Shown: piece by piece, positions 31,886 through 40,647 of the stretch
Position numbering within the stretch: position 1 is the stretch's first letter
Layout: the number at the start of each line of letters is the position of its first letter
Assembly (NCBI RefSeq): GCF_003385515.1
Contig: NZ_QNVT01000021.1
Location: 1 to 64,000, forward strand
Direction: 5' to 3'
DNA length: 64,000 bases
Source: Chryseobacterium pennae
Lineage (GTDB): Bacteria > Bacteroidota > Bacteroidia > Flavobacteriales > Weeksellaceae
Notes under the pieces: generated by a model
What the model saw: only the letters and a program-made list of their open reading frames with translations
The model's database searches: none
What the model was told of the DNA's origin: nothing
Position numbers and translations under genes: made by a program

Positions 31886-32943
31886 TAGGAATGCTTTTTA
31901 TTAGCATATACATTTACGTTCATTCCTACTTTCAGAACGTCAATTTCATTTCTTTTTCCATCCACTCTGATTCTGACAGGAATACGCTGAACAATTTTCA
32001 CATAGTTTCCGGTAGAATTATCAGGTGGCAATAATGAAAAACTTGAACCTGTTGCTGGTGAAAGAGAAATAATAGTCCCTTGAAACTCCTTATCAGGATA
32101 AGAATCTGCAACGATCTTTACGTGATCTCCAATTTTCATATCCTTAATCTGGGTTTCTTTATAATTGGCAACCACCCATTTATCCGTTTCGTTATTAACG
32201 ATGAATGCTAGCGTTTCTCCAGCATCAATCATTTGCCCTACTTCAACAGTTCTTCGTCCCATTCTTCCATCATATGAAGCGACTACTGCTGTATAGCTTA
32301 CATCCAGCTTATGACGGTCCAGTAATGCTTCCAGCCTGGCAATTTCAGCCAAAACCACTGTTTTTTCAGCTTGAATATCATGTATTTTAGAAACAGATGC
32401 AGCATAATCATCCTGAGAAGATTTATAATCACTTTCGTTCACGTCCAATGTAGCTTTTACATCTTCCAGTCTCTGTTTAGTAGCAGATTCTTCATCATAA
32501 AGTTTCTTGTACCGGTTATAATCAAGCTGTTGTTTCCATACTTTTGCCTTATTGGCATCTATCTGGGCCTGAGCTGAGGCAGCTTCTTTTGACGTAGTGC
32601 TGGTATTACTTTCCAGAACTTTCAGCTGGGCACGTGCTTTCTGAAGGGCTGCCTGAGTTTGCTTTTGTTGAAGAACATATTCCCTGTTATCAATCAGTAA
32701 AAGGGTATCTCCTTTTTTAACTTCCTGGTTTTCCTCAAATTTTACGGCTACAATGAATCCGCCTGCTCTTGAAATAACTGGGTTTACATATTCCTGAATT
32801 TGAGCATCATTCGTCTGCTCATATCGATAATAATTCTTAAGAGTAAAACCGCCCCAAACAGCAAGTGCAGCAACGATTAAAACTGAAATCCATCCTGTGA
32901 TCTTTGTGATCAGCCTATCGGTGGGAGTATATTTCTTTTTCAT
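31885..32943 (-). CDS. HlyD/EmrA-family membrane fusion protein
   Basis: 352 residues from the ATG at 32943; a longer reading frame would start inside the TolC gene and is rejected. An N-terminal transmembrane helix (about 18-40) anchors it. Then come a barrel-sandwich half (TNDAQIQEYVNPVISRAGG, GDTLLLID), a long alpha-helical coiled-coil hairpin (about 95-205, ALQKARAQLKVLE...), the second half-motif (ASYDGRMGRRTVEVGQMIDAG) and a beta-barrel domain. It bridges the MFS pump and TolC. The TolC stop is 4 bases before its start. Confidence 0.93.
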   Translation of the reverse strand: MKKKYTPTDRLITKITGWISVLIVAALAVWGGFTLKNYYRYEQTNDAQIQEYVNPVISRAGGFIVAVKFEENQEVKKGDTLLLIDNREYVLQQKQTQAALQKARAQLKVLESNTSTTSKEAASAQAQIDANKAKVWKQQLDYNRYKKLYDEESATKQRLEDVKATLDVNESDYKSSQDDYAASVSKIHDIQAEKTVVLAEIARLEALLDRHKLDVSYTAVVASYDGRMGRRTVEVGQMIDAGETLAFIVNNETDKWVVANYKETQIKDMKIGDHVKIVADSYPDKEFQGTIISLSPATGSSFSLLPPDNSTGNYVKIVQRIPVRIRVDGKRNEIDVLKVGMNVNVYANKKHS

Positions 32944-32947
32944 TGTA

Positions 32948-34270
32948 TTATAAAACGCCTGTAATATTTTGTAGTAAATAATAATTGTTCTGTGCCATAA
33001 TCTTTGCTGCTTCAAGTTCAAATTTTGTCTGAAGAAGCTGTATATTGGCATCCAAAAGTTCTGTGATAAGAGAGGTTTGGCTGAAATAGGTATTTTTAAT
33101 AATCCGAGCATTCTCTTTGGCCTGAACAACGTTGGTTTCAGCAACCTTAATCTGTTCGAGAGCTTCCTGATACCTCAGATATGCTTCTTTTACCTGTTGT
33201 CTTACCTTATCTTCCGTATCCTTATGGGCCTCTTCTTCTTTTTCAAATTCTAGTTTGGCTGCTTTTACTTTATTGGTATTATGATAAAGTGAGGATATTG
33301 AAAATGAAGCCTTAATACCAACAATTCCCAATGAATACCAATAAGGATTGTAGGGATAAAGGAAAATCTGCGGGTTGGCATAATAAAATTCACCGTACAT
33401 CCCGATTTTGGGCCTTACATTGGCCTTTACCTGCTTCAGTTTAAGAATACTCAATTCCGTTTGCTGTTCTGAAACATGGTAATCAAATGAATGATCCAAC
33501 GCCATTTTCAGATATTCTGCATAGGTTGTATTGGCATCCCATTGATTATAGGGTACTTCCGGAATAACTATCTGCTCATCTGGAACGCCTAAAATAATAT
33601 TCAGTTTCTGCATGGCGATCAGAATATCATTTTCAATAGTCACCAAAGCCATTTTACGTTTGGAAAGTTCAAGCTCTATCCTTAAAACATCGCTTTTCAA
33701 CACCACACCGTTTTTGTATAAAGACTTGATTTCTTTAAGCTGTATTTCCTGATCTTTGATATCCTGCTTAATAAGATCCCTGAAGATTAGTGTTTTCTGA
33801 AGTTCAAGATAAAGACTGGCTGTTTTGTAATGAATATCGGAAATGGATTGATCTTTTTGAATATTCTTAATCTTTTGAAGGGTCTGGTTCTCTTTGATCT
33901 TAAGATTCAGTTTATTTCCGTTGTAAATGTTCAGATAAAAATCGGCTCCCACTTTGTAAAGAGTGTGGATGACCTCATGTTGGGTAGGTTTGGAAAAAAT
34001 TCCGTTTTCATAGATGGGGATATTGGAAGCTTTTTCAGCAGATCCTTTGACCTGTATTTCCGGAAGTCGCTCTCGTTTGGCGTCTTTTACTTCGGCTTCA
34101 GCAATGTCTACATTGATGGTATTGATTTTAATATGACGGCTGTTTTCTTCAGCTCTTTGCCATGCGTCTTTCAGGGAGATCCGTATGGTATCATTTCGTG
34201 GACTGCCTGTCTGAGCCGATATTGTATAGGAAACTCCTAGCATCAGCAGTCCGGTGACATAAATTTTCAT
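32948..34270 (-). CDS. TolC-family outer-membrane efflux protein
   Basis: A 440-residue outer-membrane channel. Signal peptide MKIYVTGLLMLGVSYTISAQ, then two TolC repeats with long helices (SLKDAWQRAEENSRHIKINTINVD...; LLDANIQLLQTKFELEAAKI near the end). It is the first gene of the exporter operon, with a TAAATTTG -7-like box (complement of 34296-34303) about 25 bases before its start and a divergent AraC regulator on the other side. That arrangement suggests ligand-dependent control by the neighbour. Confidence 0.92.
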   Translation of the reverse strand: MKIYVTGLLMLGVSYTISAQTGSPRNDTIRISLKDAWQRAEENSRHIKINTINVDIAEAEVKDAKRERLPEIQVKGSAEKASNIPIYENGIFSKPTQHEVIHTLYKVGADFYLNIYNGNKLNLKIKENQTLQKIKNIQKDQSISDIHYKTASLYLELQKTLIFRDLIKQDIKDQEIQLKEIKSLYKNGVVLKSDVLRIELELSKRKMALVTIENDILIAMQKLNIILGVPDEQIVIPEVPYNQWDANTTYAEYLKMALDHSFDYHVSEQQTELSILKLKQVKANVRPKIGMYGEFYYANPQIFLYPYNPYWYSLGIVGIKASFSISSLYHNTNKVKAAKLEFEKEEEAHKDTEDKVRQQVKEAYLRYQEALEQIKVAETNVVQAKENARIIKNTYFSQTSLITELLDANIQLLQTKFELEAAKIMAQNNYYLLQNITGVL

Positions 34271-34295
34271 TTGAATTTTTCGAATTATTGCACTG

Positions 34296-34375
34296 CAAAT
34301 TTATTGGCAATCCGCAAATTTTATTTATCTAAAATAGTCAACTTTTACATGATTCCGGCCAAATGATTATATTTG
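34296..34375. promoter_or_regulatory. Divergent promoter region, tolC versus AraC gene
   Basis: Two -7-like boxes face away from each other: TAAATTTG on the minus strand (34296-34303) for the exporter operon and TATATTTG on the plus strand (34368-34375) for the AraC gene. The space between holds AT-rich sequence with GCAAATTT-type half repeats (34314-34321 and 34295-34302). Confidence 0.5.
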
Positions 34376-34402
34376 CATTTTCAACAGTATTTTAGTTTTG
34401 AT

Positions 34403-35200
34403 ATGGGATTAATTGCAGCGCTTCCGGACATCGACAGACATGATAAAAGTGTATTTGTCATGCACGAAAAATCAGAGAAACTGATTCCTTTTCATAAACA
34501 TACCAAAGGACAGTTAAGCTATGTAGAAGGTGGTATTGCTTATATTACGATTGACAACCGGACATATGTGGTACCCGCCAGACATTTTTTTTGGATCCCG
34601 GAGGGAATGGAACATATTTTAGAGGTCGGGCATACCGCTACCGTTCTTCGTTCACTTTATTTTTATGCTCATGATGATGTTTCAGATCCGTTTTATGGAA
34701 AACTGGGAATTTATCCGGCATCAGAACTTTTGATCCAGATGATTAAATACACAGAAATGTGGGACGAAAAACACATCACCTATAAAGATGAAAACTTTGA
34801 GTTTCTGGTGGCTTTAAAAAAAATCTTACCTAAAACCCATAAGCAGCCCCTACCTATTATTCTTCCTGCCACTCATAACAAACAGATGATGAAAATAGTC
34901 TCTTATCTTGAATGGAATATGGGAGAAAAACTGACACTTACCAATGTAAGCACCAGGTTCGGGCTGAGTGAACGCTCTATGTCCCGCCTGTTTAAAGCTG
35001 ACATGGATATCTCCTTTCTTCAGTACCTGAAAACATTAAGAATCATCAAAGCTATTGAGCTCCTTTTGAATACAGACAAACCCATTAATGAAATTGCAGA
35101 TGATGTGGGCTATAGCTCGATCAGCGCCTTCAGTGATACGTTTCATGAATTTACACAATCCAGACCATCTGATCTTCGGAAAAGCAGTAAGGCATTTTGA
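34403..35200 (+). CDS. AraC-family regulator of the adjacent exporter (inferred)
   Basis: 265 residues from the ATG at 34403. An upstream in-frame TTG at 34373 is not used because it lies in the -7 box TATATTTG. The N-terminal cupin shows PFHKHTKGQLSYVEGG and the PARHFFWIPEGMEH motif. The C-terminal double HTH shows LTLTNVSTRFGLSERSMSRLF and INEIADDVGYSSISAFSDTF. It is divergent from the tolC operon across a 132-base gap, the typical arrangement of a local activator. The ligand may be the exported compound. Confidence 0.9.
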   Translation: MGLIAALPDIDRHDKSVFVMHEKSEKLIPFHKHTKGQLSYVEGGIAYITIDNRTYVVPARHFFWIPEGMEHILEVGHTATVLRSLYFYAHDDVSDPFYGKLGIYPASELLIQMIKYTEMWDEKHITYKDENFEFLVALKKILPKTHKQPLPIILPATHNKQMMKIVSYLEWNMGEKLTLTNVSTRFGLSERSMSRLFKADMDISFLQYLKTLRIIKAIELLLNTDKPINEIADDVGYSSISAFSDTFHEFTQSRPSDLRKSSKAF

Positions 35201-35433
35201 TGTATTTGTTTTTATCATTAGGAGGTGACGGGTCAAGTAAATAATTTGAGATCCCTCCAAAGAAGTAGAATATACGATCTTTCCATTGATATCTCCGTAA
35301 AATTCAATATTTCAGAGAATATAAGGGGAACTCCCAATTAGTTGGCAATTATTTAGAATAACTAAAGTGATTAAAATCTTTCACTTATTCATCCATTAAT
35401 TCGTGTTTGAACGATCTTTGTCAAGTCCTTTAA

Positions 35434-35461
35434 AAATAAAAGATAATTTTGTCTTTTATTT
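35434..35461. promoter_or_regulatory. Perfect inverted repeat over the Rrf2 promoter, candidate operator
   Basis: AAATAAAAGA (35434-35443) and TCTTTTATTT (35452-35461) are perfect 10-base reverse complements; the 8-base spacer TAATTTTG is itself a -7 box, with TTG at 35418-35420 23 bases upstream. A repressor bound here would cover the promoter. The AAGAT half-site resembles NsrR operators. The start codon is 40 bases downstream. The preceding 230 bases (35201-35430) show nothing else. Confidence 0.65.
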
Positions 35462-35501
35462 AAAATAAGTTCATACATTTGTCCTATAAAAATCAGATAC
35501 A

Positions 35502-35933
35502 ATGTTTTCCAAAACCTGCGAATATGCATTAAGAGCATTAATTTACATTGCCCAGCAGTATAAAAATGACAGCAGGGTCGGGATTAAGGATATTGCGAAA
35601 AACATTCATTCTCCGGAACACTTTATTGCAAAAATCCTTCAGGATCTGAGCAGAAAAGGTTTTGTACAATCGGCAAAAGGGCCAAACGGAGGTTTTTATA
35701 TGGATCCTCAAAATCTGAATATAAGTATTGCTGATATTGTAAAGGAAATAGACGGTGATAAATTATTTACGGGTTGTGGACTAGGTCTTGATCAATGTTC
35801 AGAAACCCACCCATGTCCACTTCATGAACAGTTCAAAAGTATCAGGCAGGATCTTCGCATCATGCTTGAAACATCTAAAATACAAATGTTTGTGGATAAT
35901 CTGGATTTAGAATTAACCTACCTCAAAACCTAA
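35502..35933 (+). CDS. Rrf2-family regulator with cysteine triad (NsrR-like)
   Basis: A 143-residue winged-helix protein (MFSKTCEYALRALIYIA, GIKDIAKNIHSPEHFIAKIL recognition region, KGPNGGFYM wing). Cys92, Cys99 and Cys105 (GCGLGLDQCSETHPCPLHE) match the spacing of Fe-S ligands in IscR/NsrR-type members, so it probably senses NO or redox state. The gene stands first in a cluster with the Fe-S repair protein RIC and a heme-copper oxidase, which fits an NsrR role. Related inverted repeats precede this gene and the next one. Autorepression is inferred. Confidence 0.88.
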   Translation: MFSKTCEYALRALIYIAQQYKNDSRVGIKDIAKNIHSPEHFIAKILQDLSRKGFVQSAKGPNGGFYMDPQNLNISIADIVKEIDGDKLFTGCGLGLDQCSETHPCPLHEQFKSIRQDLRIMLETSKIQMFVDNLDLELTYLKT

Positions 35934-35945
35934 AAAAATTATCAT

Positions 35946-35971
35946 AATAAAAGATAAAAAGATCTTAATAT
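35946..35971. promoter_or_regulatory. Second Rrf2-type operator, upstream of the methyltransferase operon
   Basis: AATAAAAGATAA followed by TCTT at the same spacing as in the 35434-35461 repeat (first 12 bases identical). It begins 13 bases after the Rrf2 stop and about 80 bases before the next gene, so the same regulator may control both. Confidence 0.5.
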
Positions 35972-36049
35972 ATTAATAACAATAATAAAACTCAATTTAA
36001 CAGGTGTTCATATTGATTATCTGTTTGTTACAATTTAAAACCTCACCCA

Positions 36050-36826
36050 ATGAAAACAGCTGCTATTGAAAAAATGTCTGCCCATTGGCTATTAGCTAAA
36101 ATCGGTAAAAAAGTTTTGCGGCCAGGCGGCTTAGTCCTGACTCAGAAAATGTTGAGAATGCTGGATATCAATTCTCATGACCGAATCGTAGAGTTTGCCC
36201 CGGGCATTGGTTTTACAGCAAAGCTCACTTTGAAGAAAAATCCGGAATCCTATACAGGAATTGATGCAGAGCAAGAAGCTGTTGATCTTTTGAAAAAGAA
36301 TTTTATAAATACAGCAGCTCAATTTAAGTTGGGGAATGCAGCACATTCAGATCTAGCCGAACAATCTGCAAATAAAGTATATGGTGAAGCTATGCTGAGT
36401 ATGCACAGTGACCACAGGAAATCGGAAATTATCAGGGAAGCTTCCAGAATTTTGGCACCAAAGGGCTATTATGCTATCCATGAATTAGCTCTGGCACCTG
36501 ATAGTCTGGATGAAAATGTGAAATTACAGATTCAGAAAGAACTGGCTTTAAGCCTAAAGGTAAATACCCGCCCATTAACAGTTTCCGAATGGACACAATT
36601 ACTGAAAAAAGAAGGTTTTCAGATTTTAAAAACGGAAACAGCTCCTATGCACCTTCTGGAACTGCAAAGGATCATCAGTGATGAAGGTCTTTCCGGATTT
36701 CTGAAAATTGCCGGAAATATCATCATACAGCCTAAAATCCGTTCCCGGATTCTACAAATGAGAAGGGTCTTTAAAAAGCATAATAACTGCCTTTGTGCGG
36801 TAGTCATTCTTGCACAGAAAAAATAA
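36050..36826 (+). CDS. Class I SAM-dependent methyltransferase
   Basis: 258 residues. The Rossmann motif I is VEFAPGIGFTAKLTL (about residues 48-62), followed by the acidic strand end YTGIDAEQEAVDLL (about 69-82). A catalytic-site signature for a particular acceptor is not seen. An N-terminal helical extension (about 1-45) and a hydrophobic C-terminal region may help binding of a lipid-like or quinone substrate. It is the first gene of an operon with cytochrome c and RIC behind a candidate Rrf2 operator, and begins 18 bases before the cytochrome gene. Its acceptor is unknown. Confidence 0.82.
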   Translation: MKTAAIEKMSAHWLLAKIGKKVLRPGGLVLTQKMLRMLDINSHDRIVEFAPGIGFTAKLTLKKNPESYTGIDAEQEAVDLLKKNFINTAAQFKLGNAAHSDLAEQSANKVYGEAMLSMHSDHRKSEIIREASRILAPKGYYAIHELALAPDSLDENVKLQIQKELALSLKVNTRPLTVSEWTQLLKKEGFQILKTETAPMHLLELQRIISDEGLSGFLKIAGNIIIQPKIRSRILQMRRVFKKHNNCLCAVVILAQKK

Positions 36827-36844
36827 TTATAAATAATACTCATT

Positions 36845-37267
36845 ATGAAAACACTTTTTTTTAATACCGCAATAATCCTGGCTTTATCTCCCATCCTGCT
36901 ATCTTGTTCAAAACCCGAAACAACTCCTATTCCACAGGCAGATCCATATTCTAGCCAACAGCCCGCTCAGCCTGTAGAAACACCTCCTGTTCCTGTAACA
37001 ACCAGTGCAAACGCCATAGATGAAGGGTTGAAATTAATTGAAGGGACAGACTGCATTACCTGTCATAAAATTGATGCAAAACTGATAGGTCCATCCTATC
37101 AGGAGGTGGCTGCAAAATATACCGAAACAGATATCGATATGCTGGCAAATAAAATTATTGAAGGCGGAAAAGGAAACTGGGGAGACATTCCAATGGCCCC
37201 TCATAACGGAATGAGTAAAGACAATGCAAAACTGATGGTAAAATACATTTTATCATTAAAAAAATAA
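36845..37267 (+). CDS. Monoheme cytochrome c lipoprotein
   Basis: 140 residues. Signal with lipobox ILLSC (Cys21), then a proline- and serine-rich tether (about 25-52), then a class I cytochrome domain with CITCH (Cys70-His74) and a likely axial Met in GNWGDIPMAPHNGM. It resembles cytochrome c-551/552 electron carriers. A lipid anchor plus flexible linker lets the heme reach a membrane partner; the cbb3-like complex 2 kb downstream is the natural candidate acceptor (inference). RIC follows after 32 bases. Confidence 0.9.
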   Translation: MKTLFFNTAIILALSPILLSCSKPETTPIPQADPYSSQQPAQPVETPPVPVTTSANAIDEGLKLIEGTDCITCHKIDAKLIGPSYQEVAAKYTETDIDMLANKIIEGGKGNWGDIPMAPHNGMSKDNAKLMVKYILSLKK

Positions 37268-37299
37268 GAACAATTTAAATCAATAAAACGCCCCATAAT

Positions 37300-38019
37300 A
37301 TGAATACAAAAACAGATTTTATCGGAAATATTGTAGCGGAAGACTTCAGAACAGCTGCCATTTTTAAAAGATACGGAATTGATTTCTGCTGTAAAGGAGG
37401 AAGAACCATTGAGGAAGCCTGCAAGAATAAAAAACTGAATCCGGAAAAAATTTATGAAGAACTGGATGCACTTCCGAAAAATAATGATACCGCCATAGAC
37501 TTCAGCAGTTGGCCTCTGGATCTTCTGACAGATTATATTGAAAAGTCTCACCATCGTTATGTGGAGGAAAAAACTCCTGTTTTACAAACTTTTCTTGATA
37601 AATTATGTAAAGTACATGGCGACAGACATCCTGAATTATTCGAGGTTAATACTTTGTTTCGTGAATCAGCCCATGATCTGGCTGCTCATATGAAAAAAGA
37701 AGAACTCATTCTCTTTCCGTTTGTAAGAAATATGGTAAAGGCTAAAATATCCGGTGGAGATCTTACAAGACCTGGATTCGGGACTGTAGAAAACCCGGTG
37801 AACATGATGCAACATGAGCATAGTGTTGAAGGAGACCGTTTCAGAAAGATCGCTGAGATTACCAATGAATTTCTTCCTCCTGCTGATGCCTGCCATACTT
37901 ATAAAGTAGCATTTGCCATGCTTCAGGAATTTGAAAATGATCTTCACAAACATATCCATCTGGAAAATAATATCCTTTTTCCAAAAGCTATCCAACTGGA
38001 AAAACAGTTTTCTGAATAA
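37300..38019 (+). CDS. ric: Iron-sulfur cluster repair di-iron protein RIC (ScdA/YtfE)
   Basis: 239 residues. The N-terminal ScdA domain has FKRYGIDFCCKGGRTIEEAC (Cys30-Cys31). The hemerythrin-like domain then supplies His and Glu ligands in KSHHRYVEEKTP, HMKKEELILFP, MMQHEHSVEG and KHIHLENNILFP. RIC repairs Fe-S clusters damaged by NO or peroxide and is a classical NsrR target, matching the Rrf2 regulator at 35502. It ends the methyltransferase-cytochrome operon. Confidence 0.95.
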   Translation: MNTKTDFIGNIVAEDFRTAAIFKRYGIDFCCKGGRTIEEACKNKKLNPEKIYEELDALPKNNDTAIDFSSWPLDLLTDYIEKSHHRYVEEKTPVLQTFLDKLCKVHGDRHPELFEVNTLFRESAHDLAAHMKKEELILFPFVRNMVKAKISGGDLTRPGFGTVENPVNMMQHEHSVEGDRFRKIAEITNEFLPPADACHTYKVAFAMLQEFENDLHKHIHLENNILFPKAIQLEKQFSE

Positions 38020-38042
38020 TTGTTTTCAGCTGGAGGCCGGAA

Positions 38043-38178
38043 GAAGGAGGCTGGAAATTGCTGTTATACGGAGAAAACCACTAAAAGTGATTTTTGAATA
38101 GAAAAATCATAATACTTCAATACAGTTGGCTCCGTTAAAATTGAAAACTAAAAGGACTTCCCTCTTCCAGCCTCCTTC
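38043..38178. repeat. Dispersed inverted repeat (GGAAG type), copy 1
   Basis: GAAGGAGGCTGGAA (38043-38056) and TTCCAGCCTCCTTC (38165-38178) are perfect 14-base reverse complements about 108 bases apart. The left end also reads GGCCGGAAGAAGG. A related element stands at 55750-55829. The gap between RIC and the Crp/Fnr gene holds nothing else. MITE-like or extragenic palindrome; no target-site duplication was recognised. Confidence 0.55.
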
Positions 38179-38225
38179 CTATCCATTCACTCCAATCATC
38201 TCCTTTAATATTGTATATTTAAACT

Positions 38226-38822
38226 ATGATTCCCGAAGACCTTTTAAAGCAATATGGCAGCATAAGCAAAGATTATAAATGTGGTGATTTCATCTACGAA
38301 GAAGGGATGAAAAGTACCTTCTATTTTCAGATTGTTTCCGGAAAGGTAAAACTGAATAATTTCAGCGAAGACGGCAGGGAATTTATCCAGAATATTTTTG
38401 AAGCTCCTCAGTCCTTTGGTGAGGCTTTTCTCTTCATCAATGAGGTTTATCCTACAAATGCCATAGCTTTAACGGATTGTACCATCTGCCAGCTTACTTC
38501 CAAAAACTTTTTTGAGATATTGAAAGAACATCCACAATATTCACTGAAGATCAACGAAAATCTTTCACGGCGACTTCATTATAAAATGATCATGTCCCAG
38601 CATATTTTTTCAAAAGACCCTGCGATCAGGCTTAAAGTATTAATGGATTATTTTAAGCAAACTCACTGCACAGAAGAAACTGAAACAGAATACATTATTC
38701 CTTTAACTCGTCAGCAAATGGCCGATCTTACAGGCTTACGGGTTGAAACTGTAATCCGGACCATTAAAGCGATGGAAAAAGAACATCTCCTTAACATAAT
38801 AAACAGACAAATTTACTATTAA
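38226..38822 (+). CDS. Crp/Fnr-family regulator next to the cbb3-like operon
   Basis: 198 residues: an N-terminal cyclic-nucleotide-binding-like beta-barrel (about 15-115, GDFIYEEGMKSTFYFQIVSGKVKL) and a C-terminal winged HTH (PLTRQQMADLTGLRVETVIRTIKAM, about 158-182). Cysteines at 19, 88 and 92 lie in the barrel; there is no N-terminal Fnr-type Cys cluster. The FNR-like palindrome at 38836-38853, between this gene and the oxidase, is the obvious candidate site. It probably activates the downstream respiratory genes. Whether it senses NO or another signal cannot be told. Confidence 0.9.
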   Translation: MIPEDLLKQYGSISKDYKCGDFIYEEGMKSTFYFQIVSGKVKLNNFSEDGREFIQNIFEAPQSFGEAFLFINEVYPTNAIALTDCTICQLTSKNFFEILKEHPQYSLKINENLSRRLHYKMIMSQHIFSKDPAIRLKVLMDYFKQTHCTEETETEYIIPLTRQQMADLTGLRVETVIRTIKAMEKEHLLNIINRQIYY

Positions 38823-38835
38823 ATTAAGAATCTGA

Positions 38836-38853
38836 TTGTGATTGAGATCATAA
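38836..38853. promoter_or_regulatory. FNR-like binding site upstream of the cbb3-like operon
   Basis: TTGTGAT-TGAG-ATCATAA is a palindrome with 6 of 7 arm positions matching, close to the CRP/FNR consensus. It lies 57 bases before the CcoN-like start. If TAATTTTA (38875-38882) is the -7 box, the site is centred near -43, a class II activator position. Confidence 0.6.
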
Positions 38854-38910
38854 CAGTAAAATTTGTATTCATTGTAATTTTAGGAAACAGAATTTCTTAA
38901 AACTTATGCA

Positions 38911-40647
38911 ATGGACGAGTTTCTCAATGAACCAGGCTTACAAATTACCCTTATTCTTATTTCGCTGCCTATCATCTTCGCTCTCATTCTGATTTTGATA
39001 AAAGTGAACAGAATGATTTCCAACACTCTTAAAAAAAGGGAACTGAAAAGGATTTACAAACATCTGGAAAGTTTACCACCACAAGAAGTTACCGCTTTAG
39101 AAGAACGTAAAAAAGAACTTGAATTTCAGCTTTCCGGGAATGAGCTCAGTCTGAATAAAAATGTAAAAGACCCACGTGGCCTGGTAGATCAGGCTAATGA
39201 AATTCATGACATCCGGTTTCTTCAGAGCAAAAGAAAAGAAAGCGGAAAAATTTCGGTTCCTGAGGATGAAAAAAAGCTCATTCTCTGGTTTCTGGGATGT
39301 GCCGTTTTCTGGCTTTTCATGGGAACTACGGTGGGAGAATATCTGGGAATAAAATTTGTAGCGCCAGACTCGGATCATCTCAGCTGGCTGAGTTTCGGAA
39401 GGCTGCGTCCTGTTCATACCAATATGGTTTTCTGGGGATGGGCTTCTATGGCTATGCTTGGTTTCTCTTATTATGTAGTTCCCAGAGTTGGAAATACCAA
39501 AGTTTTCAACCTTAAGATCGGATACTGGTCTTTAATACTGATGAACTCTGCCGTATTTCTCGGAAGCATCTGCCTAATGGCAGGGATTAACAACAGTGGT
39601 GGTGAATACCGGGAATATATCTGGCCTGTTATGATTCTTTTTGCTATAGGAATTATGATCAGCATTTATAATCATTTAAAAACCATCGAATTCAGAAAAA
39701 CGGAAGATATCTATGTTTCCAACTGGTATGTGGTTTCTGCTATGATGTATGTAGTGGTCATCCTTTTCGTCGCCTATCTCCCATTCTGGCAGGATGGCCT
39801 CGGAGAAACGATAACACAGGGCTACTTTATGCATCAGGGGGTTGGCATGTGGTTCATGTTTTTCAATCTGGGATTAATGTATTATTTTCTGCCACAGGAA
39901 CTTAACAGCCCGGTATATTCATACAGCCTGAGTATTCTGGCATTCTGGACACAGATTTTATTTTATACCCTGATCGGGACCCATCATTTTATTTTCAGTG
40001 CTATTCCATGGTGGATGCAGACAGTGGCTATTGTAGCCAGTGTAGGAATGGTGATTCCTGTAGCTGCAGGAAGTGTTAACTTTATGATGACCATACGCGG
40101 ATCATGGCACAGGTTAAAGCTCAGCTATGTATTGCCTTTTTATGTGGTTTCTGTAATTTTTTACTTTACCGGGTCAATGCAGGGAACGGCTGAAGCTTTC
40201 AGAACAACTAATCTTTTGTGGCATTTCACAGATTTTACAGTCGCTCACTCCCATCTGACCATGTACGGAATCATTACTTTTATGCTATGGTCTTTTACTT
40301 ATACACTCGTTCCGAGACTTACCTCTCATGAGCCGCCAAGCCTCACAGTAGGACTCCATTTCTGGATGGCATTGATCGGAGTACTGGTATATACTATTTC
40401 CCTGATGATTGGTTCCACCGAAAAAGGCATACTCTGGATGGATAAGAAGCCTTTTCTTGAAGGTGTGATAAAAATGTTCCCTTTCTGGTTATGGCGAGCT
40501 ATCGGAGGAACCATGATGTGGATATCACATATCATTTTTGCCTATAACTTTTACAGGATGATCTGTCCACGGAAAGAAATCAGAATTCCGGAAACCCCTT
40601 CAGAGATTTTAGATATCATACATACCCAACAAAATAAAGCATTATAA
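38911..40647 (+). CDS. CcoN-like subunit I of a variant cbb3-type heme-copper oxidase
   Basis: 578 residues. A short N-terminal helix (about 10-32) and an unusual charged, coiled-coil-like extension (about 35-118) precede the oxidase core. Metal ligands fit CcoN: His169 (heme b, RPVHTN), His308 (CuB, FMHQGVG where CcoN has GHN), His358-His359 (CuB), His446 and His448 (hemes, AHSHL). The Tyr six residues before the His pair (Tyr352), cross-linked in cbb3 oxidases, is kept, and the NorB-type glutamates are not seen. It is separate from, not fused to, the CcoO part. Neighbours (RIC, Rrf2, Crp/Fnr) point to low oxygen or NO conditions; oxygen or NO as substrate is undecided. Confidence 0.85.
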   Translation: MDEFLNEPGLQITLILISLPIIFALILILIKVNRMISNTLKKRELKRIYKHLESLPPQEVTALEERKKELEFQLSGNELSLNKNVKDPRGLVDQANEIHDIRFLQSKRKESGKISVPEDEKKLILWFLGCAVFWLFMGTTVGEYLGIKFVAPDSDHLSWLSFGRLRPVHTNMVFWGWASMAMLGFSYYVVPRVGNTKVFNLKIGYWSLILMNSAVFLGSICLMAGINNSGGEYREYIWPVMILFAIGIMISIYNHLKTIEFRKTEDIYVSNWYVVSAMMYVVVILFVAYLPFWQDGLGETITQGYFMHQGVGMWFMFFNLGLMYYFLPQELNSPVYSYSLSILAFWTQILFYTLIGTHHFIFSAIPWWMQTVAIVASVGMVIPVAAGSVNFMMTIRGSWHRLKLSYVLPFYVVSVIFYFTGSMQGTAEAFRTTNLLWHFTDFTVAHSHLTMYGIITFMLWSFTYTLVPRLTSHEPPSLTVGLHFWMALIGVLVYTISLMIGSTEKGILWMDKKPFLEGVIKMFPFWLWRAIGGTMMWISHIIFAYNFYRMICPRKEIRIPETPSEILDIIHTQQNKAL

